A stretch of DNA of 64,000 nt from Antedon mediterranea (lineage: Eukaryota > Echinodermata > Crinoidea > Comatulida > Antedonidae): positions 23,654,101 to 23,718,100 of the forward strand of contig NC_092677.1 in NCBI RefSeq assembly GCF_964355755.1, written 5' to 3'. A model generated the notes under the pieces. That model did not search any database. It worked only from the letters and a program-made list of their open reading frames with translations, and was not told the DNA's origin. A program made the translations under genes and the position numbers. Shown one piece after another: positions 29,001 to 41,000 of the stretch; position 1 is the stretch's first letter, and every line of letters begins with the position of its first letter.

Positions 29001-32000
29001 GACTGCGGTTAAAAATAATGGGTCACTGTGATGATTGAGGCCCAACAACTTTACTGTGCATGCGATGCTGTAATGTATTCTTTTTTAGTCCCCATGTTTA
29101 TTTGTTCGTTTATTCATTCAATTAAAAAAAATCATAATAATAATTACTGCACAAAAATAACAAGATTACAAAAATGATATGTTTACAACAGAGTTGTACG
29201 AAGTATTTATCTTGATACCAACACTTAATTGACTATCTGGAATAGGTTGATTTCCCCTGCATTAATAAACATTAGTTAAAAGCAAATAATAACCTGGATT
29301 AAGCTCTGTCAACACATATCAAACATAATGTGACAAAAAAATGTGATGTGCCCATGGACATGATGATGTCATATCACTACCATATTCAAGCATATCACAA
29401 CCATATTTGGGCATATCACACTTTTTTTCAAACTAGTTTGATAGTGTAGAGAGCTTTAAGCTATATCTACACTATCAAACTAGTTTGACAAACAAAGTGT
29501 AATGTGCCCAAATATGGTAGTGATATGACATCATTATGTCCATATATGGAAACATCACATTTTTTTGTCACATAAAGTTTGATAGTGTAGACAGAGCTTT
29601 AGGCATGTTATGCAAATTGTCCATAACATAGACTGAGATGCGCCTACTCTAGGAAATCCATGGTTTAAAAACAATTTAATGCTAGTGAATTACATATTTA
29701 ATTACATACGAAATAAATCCGTAATGAGTAAATTAAATGCAACCGATCACCGCGTTAAAGCAATTGCTAATTACAAATATAACATTAGGCATGCCATGTG
29801 AACGAGTCATAACAATGTGATCGCGTCATAGACAGTTGATGGTGACGCAATTAAAGTGTCAAATCACACACATTGAACTCATATGTAACGCATTTAAACT
29901 GACAGCAAACGCATTGTCAGTGAATCAGATTGATGTAATACGTTCTGGATTCACTGAAAACGCGTTTGTTAAGATTTATTTATTTATTTGAAACTTGTTT
30001 TACATGGATGACATTTTCATTAAAATAATTACAAATGGCCCATGATGATGATAGATAGCTTTGATGTATCATATCCAAAGAGTGTAATACAACACGCAAT
30101 AAAATAAACCAATAGAATATTAGTCATTTCAAGACATTATCCGAAAAATGTATTTTTATACATTTGTAATAACTGGTTAAACATTCAAAATATGATTCAC
30201 AACGAGGTACTAAACGTCTTGTCATTTTATCGATTGTCGAAGGTATAGACATAATCATCTCAATTCCATGACCACGTGTCTATAACTCGAGGCAGGTTAT
30301 CGCACTGATAATCCGTTGATAATAAAGTAATATAAATAAAGACATTTGCACGGAGGCCTCAAGGACACAATTCAATAAAGTTTAAACTAACAATGTAGTA
30401 GACCTAATTAAATTTCAGTTCTGTAAATATTATCTTTAAATTGAGAAAAGATTCACTTTCAAATCAAAGAAAGAGAGATTTGACACAATGCAGAAGGACC
30501 AACAAAAACCGACTCACAAAGCGCCCGATCAGGCTTAGTTTTAATTACACCCGTGTATACTCGAACAACCAAATGTTTTTTTTTTCTCTTTTGTGGGTTT
30601 CCCACTTTTATTTCATCACCAGCATTGTTTCATTCATTGTGATTTTTAAAAATTTATTTTACATTTATTCACCAAAGTTATAGTGATTGGCCCATGAATC
30701 CAGTTCAGAATCCCCGAATAAATAGTTCCAGGCGTTTTAATACCATGTCGTGGGCCCGTCGGGCAAGCATTCTATTTCTGTATATGGGCCTGTAATAAAT
30801 TGTTTTTGACTGAAAAAAGGCGCGATTCCACAAGCAACAGAATATAGAAAATGTTGAACATTTTACACGCTACAAAATATGAAGGAATTAATAGGCTTTT
30901 GTAGTCACATCTATGTCACATGTGTTTAAAGAGAATAGCAGGTCACAACGAAAATTCAGACACTGATTAATTAATAATAATATATATAATATATATGTAG
31001 GCCTACACAAATTAGAGGTCTAAATGCTAGGTAGGCATTAATTTGCATTTATCGATTACTGTATACCCCTAACAAACTTCGAAGTATTATGGAACAAATG
31101 GCTTGCCCCACACACCTTTATTTAAGTGTTAGTACCTTATAAAAAGCATTGATTGTATTTCAAGTTAAAGTATGTGTTTAGTAATTCCCCTTTCTTCTGC
31201 AAACATTAACAAATATTTTAAATTTACACTTGATACTGGTATATAATAAACATTTATCTTCTAATTTAACGATTTATGTTACCAATGATTGATTGAGATA
31301 AGTATAAAGTGATGTTAATTTTTCCAAAAATGTAATTTTAACCCTTTTAAATATCTAAACAATTTTCCTTGTTTTTTTTTATTGTTTTCTCTTATATATT
31401 TAAATTTGTTTGTGTCTTTTGTGAGATTCACTCACTTTTATTTCATTCTTTACAATTGTTACAATAATCTATATCAATTTTGTTTCAGTAGAAAACTATC
31501 TCTGCAGCTTAACGTGTTTTGTTTTTCTTTTTTTACATATATACATATATACAAATTTAGAGCATTTAAAAAATAGACAGAAGTTATATATAAATATACA
31601 TCACATAATATAGGTTCACAATTGCCATTAGAACATCAACAACAAAAAAATACTGTAACTCATATACCACCAGTAAATAAAACTAGTAACTCTTATATAT
31701 TTGCTAGCTGAATTTTAGTATACTAGATGGTACGCTCGCTTCGCTCGCGTACCATCTAGGTCGTGCCCACAGATGGTTCTCGAATAGACAGTAATTTCAG
31801 CGTAACAAAACTGGCGATTTCAAATGTACCGCAGGACTATAATACATTGTCGTTTACAGAAACGAATAAATAGACACGATGATTTATGTAGTTAACTAAA
31901 ATTAGCACCCTTGGAATTACTTCCGAAAGAGAAACTTATCACAAAATGAGTCCAAATTTTTGATTTGGACTCATTTAAAGAAACCCAATTTGTGTTTTGT

Positions 32001-35000
32001 ATGTAACATTAGGGTTGAGGGATGGGAAAGCGGATATGTACAAAGAGGAACAATTTTTAAATATAATCTTTATCCACTCAGTAACGAACTATTTTTTTCA
32101 TGTAGGCCTATAAATAATATACCTCTAAATACAGTAAAACATTTGCGATTTAATACTTTGTTAAAACTGTCACTGTCATAATCGATTGAAATATTAAAGT
32201 ACATGTCACGATACACCACTACGACGTTTATATTTTTGGTAATTATTAATTAATACAAACGTTGAGAAGGAACTGTTAGTATAAAGTTTATTTGTATATA
32301 ATAATGTGTTTATATATTTAACAGTAGATCCTATCCACAATCTAAGTAATAAAGTTTATTTGTATATACTTTTATATTACCAGTGGGAAAGCCACTTCGC
32401 GTTTTGACCGTTAAATCGTGTAAAATCGACTTACTTCCGCATTGACGATTTTGAAGCGCCACCTATCGTTGAAAACTGAAACCACGATTTTTCGTCGCCT
32501 AGCAAATAAGTGCTGTTTTATTTTAAGCTCTCATGAATATTTAAGAACCGCCCAACATTACCTATTATGGTAAAAGCATTTCCTAATAAGTATAATTGAA
32601 TAACCAATCGGTTTCTTTCAAAGAAACCGAAGCTAATACAATACATTCGGCGACTGAAGTCGGGACTCGTGAAATTTATAAATGTGGTACGATTTGACTA
32701 CTGTGTTGTTGTCCATTTTCTGAATAGTCGGAGGTGCATCCCAACAAATTAAAACAATTATAATCAATTGTTTTATCAAGAATAATATTAGTTTAATCGA
32801 GTATGATATATTTCTATCCTGTTCAAAATTTGTTGGTGTATTCTCAGGCCTCGAAAGGTAGGTACATTTTCTAGCTGTGAGCGTGGTTTCGGCAACGCGA
32901 GACACGTGTGTCAGTATAGGCGATAGCGAGACGTGTGTTGTACCATGGATTAAAGAATAGAATTCTTTAATCCATGGTTGTACTGTGTTGATGCTGATCC
33001 GATAGTCGTTAAGTTGTACTGATTACGAGTATCATTGGTCCTGGCCGGCCTAGCCTGGTGATCTGATCCCCCCCAAAAAATACTTTTTTTCAATCAGTAT
33101 TAATATATTATTTGATTTATTAGGCTCAATAGATGCCTAGCTAGGCTACTAGTAGGCCTAGGCCTAGATTATAAATAATAATAGTAAATACTGTAATTTA
33201 ATTAATAAAATACAGCTTCCATTTGCCTTACTTTTATGTCATCATATAATATATTATAATTATATATACAACCAGACATTAAAATTTTTTAAAATAATAT
33301 TTATTATTTTTTCTGACACTTTCAGGAATCGTTGATGATGCAGAGTTCTTTTTCTTTGTGACTTCAAACTGAGAGTGAAGTGGATAAAAAGATGACACTG
33401 TCATACCCAAACTATAATTTAATTATTTAAAACAAAATGTTGAATTACAAAAATGTATGTTGCAGAGGATTTAGATGAATATTACAATACAAATATTTAT
33501 GTTGAATGCAAACCTACTACACTATACTCTGTAAATTATGTTATTGTCATGTGGTAGACCTTAAAAATTGAATATTTATTGTATGTTAGGGCTATTTTAT
33601 ATTTTATTATTATTAATACTGAATTAGTTTAATATTTATACTACAATGTATTAATTTATATTATAGTATACAGTACTACTACTACTAGTTTGTACATGTT
33701 TTTACCCAAAAAAAATGAATAAATAATTTGTTATTCAATCTAATTGCTTGTTTGTTCATCAATAGCAAAACAATTGTAAGCAAGTATATAACAGTTCTTG
33801 TTAGCCGCTTATTTCAGGTCATATTATTAGTATTAGCTAGGCCCGACGCGCCCGATCACAACGTCACTAAGTGACTTTCCGCCCCTGGAACCATCGCTCG
33901 CTAATAGGGCTAGGCCTCGGACTCGTATAAAAGCTATTATAATAGTTATGATAAATATTCCTCAACTAAAATGTATACTGTGATAAATAAACAAGTAATA
34001 ATATACGTTGTATTGGAATGTATTTATTTATATGAATTCTTATATGCGGACAATTATAAACATCGCGTATATCGTTCGCTATAAATAAATTCATAAACAC
34101 GATGACGATGAGTTTACAAAATGGCGGTTTCGCTAGTTTTCGATGGAACAAATAGTGGTACCTTTAGTTTGAATAGTCGGAGCTGCATCCCAACCACCGA
34201 ATTTTGTATCTTAATATCGTATTCTGTAGATTATTAATTTTTCTAACAGGGATTTTAAATTCAGGACTGTTCAATTTTTCTAAACATTTTATTTTAATGA
34301 TTTTCTAGGGTACAATTTCGGAAAAAAGACATTGGTTGATTTTGCCGTTAAATTACAGATTATCGTTTTGTTCAAATACATTTAATTTTACATGAGAATA
34401 TATTAAAACCATTTATGAATTTATTTCACTAACAATATTTTTCCGATAATCAGCTAAATTTACAAATATTGTGTTTTTCCAACACCCTAAAATTGAGCAA
34501 TTTTCAACTAAATTAGAAAAGTAGGGCGCCCTCTCCGAGTCGAAATTTGACACGATTTGTCGACTGGCTGTCCCACTGTTACATCTAACAGTACGAACAT
34601 TCACAGTAAGAAATGTTCGATTCAAATGAGGAACAAAAATAGTTAATAAATATTTACAGTATTGTCAAAGTATTGCAAGTTTATTCTCAAAGGGCCCATA
34701 TATTTACCTACCGTATGTGTTAAACCAAGGGCTCATAAATTTACCTACAGTACTTGTGTTAAACCAAACTCTGGCAGACTGAGAGATTGGGATGTTCCAT
34801 TCATCGCAAATCAATAGATTTGTATAATCGTATATTAAATCTATCAAAATAGTATTTTTTAAAGAAAATCGGCCTGTCTTCAACATTATGATGGTGTACT
34901 CTAGCTGTTCAACCGGTTTTCAGCTATTAAAAACAATTATCGTAGGAGGAGATAGGAAAATGCGAAGCCTCCTCGCATTTTTGTGGCGGGTATTTTTCAA

Positions 35001-38000
35001 GATGGACATCCATTAGACAGTGTATACCACGGTCGGAAAACACCCCTATTTGGGGCAAATCGTTGAACCTAAATTCGTTTTAATCGTCAATAACTAATTA
35101 TCTAACTTAATTTAATTAGTAAATAGGGTTACATCAGGTGGTTAAAATCAGTACCGAAAGTACGAACCAACTCTACATACCATCGAGTCAAAATTCTAGA
35201 AGTAAGGCGCGATTTATCGAATTTTGCCCTTACGTAAATTTATATATAGATCCTTTTGTGAGAGATAATTATCCTGCCTCATTGTACTAATTGTCATGCC
35301 TACATTTTGTCAATAATAATAATAATAATAATGATATTATAAGGTTTATCGCAAATAGCGTACGCGATGCATGGTGGGAAGGATTTGGAAGCAGACGTCA
35401 CGACGCGTACATACGTAATTTGTTGTTTGTACGTCGTACACGTGACGTCTGCTTCCAAACACATCGCATCATGTATTGTGCAATGACGTTCCTTGTGAAA
35501 TCAACCTATTTGCGATAAATGACTTATTATTGACAATTAGTTAGTATACTGTAAACAATACCTATTTCACCATATTATGGTGGATTAAATAATGATGTTT
35601 GATTCTTTGCAAGCAAACAACAAATTTTCTTAAATATGTACATACATTTAAAAATAGATACAAAATAAATGGAAAAATGCAAATGCTTGGTGAGGCGTTT
35701 TGTTAAATGCGGAACAGCTTCAACAGTTTAAAGAAAATCTTTATCTAAATAGATTCAAAGGCATTTCAGTCTAGAATTGCGCAGAAGAAAAAATTCCTGA
35801 GTCATTTAAAACAATCCATGCATCGAGAGTTACACAAATTATATATAAATATATAAATGTACGAATAAAATAAAACACGATATACTATTAATTATCCAAT
35901 ATTTGTAAAATTCAACGTGGAGATAAAATCATCGTAAATGTTAGTCGTAATGTAATGTGAACTAATATTAATAACCATGAGGAAAGAGTGTGGGTACGTA
36001 CATGAACAACTCTTGAGAACCTCAGCCTTTTTACATGGTATTTTTTTTTCGCGCGAATCAATCGTGGACTAGGGAAAGCCTTTTCATTAGCGAATACATT
36101 CGCTGGAATCGAACATTCTTGAATTTTGATTGGTTGCGCATTTTTTTACGTCACACAAAGTATTACATGTCACATGCGCAATAGTCAACAGTTTCGATTC
36201 ACGCGAATAAATTCGTTTATGTCTCCATGGAAAACCGGCTTAATGCGCATGCGTAACTTCATATAAAAAGTACGCAAACCAATCAGATGTCGAGAACATT
36301 TGATACGTAGTTAGAATCCCTCTTTCAGGACACATCTATTAAGGGGACACCCTTATTAAGGGGACACCCTTATTAAGGGACACCGTGAAACGAACAGCAG
36401 ATGGTTTTACACAGTGCTGCCAGTTTTTGTTTAGTGGAACCCCTAAATAGGGACACTTTATTGGGTCCCTAACGTGTCACCTTAGGTTTTGCATCAAAGG
36501 TTACAACGCGTGGCATCGATTACCGTCATAATCAATGTGATCTCACTTCCTTATATGGTTATAAATATCATGATTCTGTAACAATTATATAATTTCATTT
36601 TCGTCGAAACAGGATGCATGACCAGAGTATCTAATACGATTTCACGACTCAGTATGTTTTATTATTGGTGTATTCAATATATAATTTGTATCCACTCTCC
36701 ACCCCCCCACCCCCCTTTTTTTTTTCCACAAACAATTGAATTGAAGTGTACATACACATTAATCTATAGAAACGTGTGTATTCCTCAACGACCAATATAT
36801 CAATGAGTAAGCACAGAGGTTTAATTAACATAGAAACATCCTAACGATTTTAATAACGACGAAGGCAAAGTTCGATGACTGTAAGGTCATTGAACTGAAA
36901 AATAGACAATGCTTGGAAAATACAGAATATGTATGATTCAAAATTAATCAGAATGAAATAAAAATTCTAATGAAACAAAACAACAATTGTTTATGAGTCG
37001 AAGGGAAATTCAGTAAACTGTGACGTCATGATTGCCGTTCGTCATTTCTCAGTCTTGGCTCTATATATACAAAATAAGTTTAGGCCTTACCTAATAATGT
37101 TTATTTTAAAAATATTTTATATGTTTTTTGAATTAAAGATACTGAGATACAACATTGTCGATAATGGTCTAAAGCTCTGTCTACACTACCGGGTATCACA
37201 CTAGTTTGACAACAAATGTGCTCAAATATGGTAGTGATACATTTATCATTTTTGTTATCCGCCTTATTTATTTCATTTTTAGTTATAAAAAAAAAACTCG
37301 TTGATACTAATTTGAATTGTGTTGCTAAATTTGTTTGGAATGATAAATACATAAAATAAAATTATTCATCCATTCTATTATACGACGTGAATATTCGAAG
37401 CCCCGGATGATGCACTCTATTTCGCCGTAAGCCTGGTTCCCACTAGGACGCAATCGAGTTGACCAATCACACGCGACTGTTCGTATAATCCATCGCTTGA
37501 GATTGGTCAAATTACTTTGCGTTGCGCTATTCCTTGCGTTGCGTCCTAGTGGGAACCAAGCCTTAGCACCAACTTGAGCTGCGCTGCCCTAAACTACGGA
37601 ATTGTTTTAAAACCTATTTTCCAAACATTTCCACCAAACCTATCTTGTTCATACTAAGCACCACAGTAAAACAATCTGCACAACCAACAACACTTCCCAA
37701 GTGTCGCAGCCAAATATTGCTTTTCCCACCAATTATTGTTACTCGCTAAGCGCCATGAAAACTTATATTATACAAAAAAGCAGTATTGCTTATGACATTG
37801 TAATACACTGTATAAAATTAATATTATTATTTCCTGGAATTTAATTTTAGAATGACCTATTATCATAATGGGCTGTGTTGAAACGCATTGTATCGACTAC
37901 TGTATCATGCATATTGCATATTCCCCGTGCTCATAGGCTATGTTATCCGCTAAAGTGTTTCCTCGCTAGCGTCTCGGTCGGAAGAATATTGGTTATGACA

Positions 38001-41000
38001 TTATGTAACATAGAATTAATAATGTAAATTTCCCGGAATTTTATTTTAGAACAACATTATTAATATGTCATGGTTGGTACTACTAACCATTAACCATTTT
38101 TGGAGACCTAATGGTCTAGCCGCAGTCGAAAAGCGCCGTGGCCTATCATGCGCATTCCCCGCGAGTTCCGCAGTTCAAAGCACCACAGTTTTTCACGCTA
38201 AGGCGCCTCGGAAACCACGACGTAGTTGATACCAAACAAGATTCATTGGTTATGACATTATGTAATATATAATATAATTAATCACTATAAATTTCCTGGA
38301 ACTTAACTTTAGAACAACCAATTTAATATCATTCAATCTTGCTTTGTTATCCATGCTGTGAATGCCCTATCTTAGCCTATACAGTTCCATTTCTTTATTA
38401 ACAGCCTAGCTATTGTACAGATAACTTGGACGAATTCTATATGTAACACGACTAAGTAAATAAATACCACAAAAATAAAATTGCAAATTTTATTGCATAC
38501 TAAATTTGGAACTAGTGGAAATTCCGTAATTAACAAAAATCAATATCATGGAACCGGTCGGTGCGGTATCGCTTTTGATAGAACATTAGCCTATAGACAC
38601 GAGTCAGAAAGCAAGTTGAGTGTTCTATTTGCTAGAATACATAATATATTAATAACAATAGGCCTATAGGGCTAATAATAAATATCTCTTCACAAGCACC
38701 CCTATTAGTGTTAGATAGCCCTGGTTTGGAAAGCCATGGTACTTCGTTTTCTTTACTTTTTAGGCCTATCATTTGATTTCGCTTTCTGCTTTTTATTAAT
38801 TTGTATCTACATTGATTCAGTCACTCCATATCACTTCCCAGTAATTTGTCTTTGAATAGAGGCCTAATCCAATATAATAATACAATAAAAAAGCCCAATT
38901 GATGATATGTTATAATTTTATTTAAAAATTATATTTTTCTAGGCAAAAATTGATTTGAATAGGCCTATCGACGACACATGATAATATCGTAGGCCTATAA
39001 CATAACATATTACGTAGGCCTACATAATGAATTAAAGACCTAATGATGATACCTAATACAGGCCTAACAGCATACATACTCTTGACCGGTTATTTTAAGC
39101 CGGCCACCTTTACATTTATACAGTATTATGCTTAGTAATTACAACCATTACAGATATTTTATTGAAGTAAACCGATGATCGAATATGATATTTTATCGAA
39201 ACTTATGGACTCTTTTCTAAACATTATTGTGTAGGCGTAAAAATGTGCCATTTCCGTTTCATAACTATAAATCTCATGATCGCAATTATGCAATTATTTT
39301 ATTAATTAATTAATTTAAAACAAAAATATATCAGAATCATTACAGATATTTTATTGAAGTAAACCGATGATCGAAACTTATGGACTCTTTTCTAAACATA
39401 TTGTGTTTAGACGTAAAAATGTGCCATTTATTTTTTCATAACTATTATTATTAAATCTCATGATCGCAATTATTTTATTCATTTATTTAAAACATTTAGG
39501 ATAAAAATATATTGGGTGTTAGGCCTATATGTAGGCTTATAGAAAATTTTTTAAATATGGTTCTGTGTTTCAATACTGTTAGGTTTAAACAAATACATCA
39601 AACACCTAAAAAATTGTAAAAATAAAAAAAAAAATGTTTAGGCCTAAATGAAAACAAAATAAAGCGTCTTAGTTTAAAGTAAACCTTGAAAATGATTGGA
39701 AACAAAAAATGTATAGGCATTAAATTAGCCAATAAAAAAAGGTGGCAGATGGGAGTGTCACACGGGTGAGGTGGTGTGGTGGGGACAGGGTTCAAATCAA
39801 ATTGTACATGGACAATTGTTTTCCTTGACGACAGAAATAAAGTAAAACAAACAAAACATTACATGGATAATTTAAACTATTAACATTATAGTGCTTAACT
39901 ACACTATAGTGTCCTATAGTATTTTGTTTGATTTATAGGCCTATGGGATCTGTGTGGGTCAAACTGCTCTTTTACCGAATATTGTAATTATTATATTGTA
40001 CCGAAAGATGTATTTCAACACTTTAAAAACGGATAATTATGAAGGCTCAAAACTAATATAATACGCAAAGCGAAGTATAATTATTATCAGCAAATATTGC
40101 TGACAGTCAATTATAATAATATAGGCCTAAATATAATTTATATAAAAGGTGTCTATTTTCAAAGCATCAATCAATCGGAAGAAACTCGTGATTAGTGTGC
40201 ACTATTTCATAATACGGTTCAGTTTAATGAATCATTGGCATCATATTATTGTTCTTAGGCCTGTGCCCGCAAAAAACGGACTGGTTGATGAATCACACAG
40301 TCGGGCCTGCAATAATACAGCCAACCACAGCATCTTCATTCAATACTTACTCAAACATTAATATTCATAGGGATTTAATAGGGCTGAAAAATCCCACGTC
40401 CCTATTTATTATTTAAAAATAGAAAACGGACTTGGGTGTATAATTTTAAGCAATCGCACAATTGCCTACCGGTATACTCTAAGCCAGGGGCCTAGATGCA
40501 GGCAAGTGTTTCGATGGTTTGGTCTTAAATAAATTGTTGATAAGTGTAGGCTATTGAACAATCGTTGTAGGTCTAGAGTTTTTAACACGTTTTTTCAAAT
40601 ACCACAATATAACATAAGTCTAAAATTATAGCTAACATAACTCGTCTGTGTAACTGATCTGTCGTGCGCACGTTCTTACTTTTTGTTATACGTTCTTACT
40701 TATTTAAACTAAATCATAAAGAGCTATAGGCTAGGCTATTGCCTGTCTACTTTTTAATAATAGGCCTATATTCATATGATTTTTATATTCATTTTATAAT
40801 ATAATTGGTCTAACTAGAGGGGTTTACGCCTATCGTCGCCCACTCTCTGACAATAATGATTCATGCCATTTAAGTAACCTGCCCCATTTTTATAGGTCTA
40901 GGCTACATTATTTTTGTTCCATAACACAAGCCTTAGACTGCTAGGCCTAGCCTAGGCCCCTCATATAAAATCAAGCCAAAACATTTTATTAAAAATAATT

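Noticed and set aside
35291-35518. 75-codon frame
   Set aside because: It lies inside the two arms of a foldback MITE, and its composition follows the inverted repeat.
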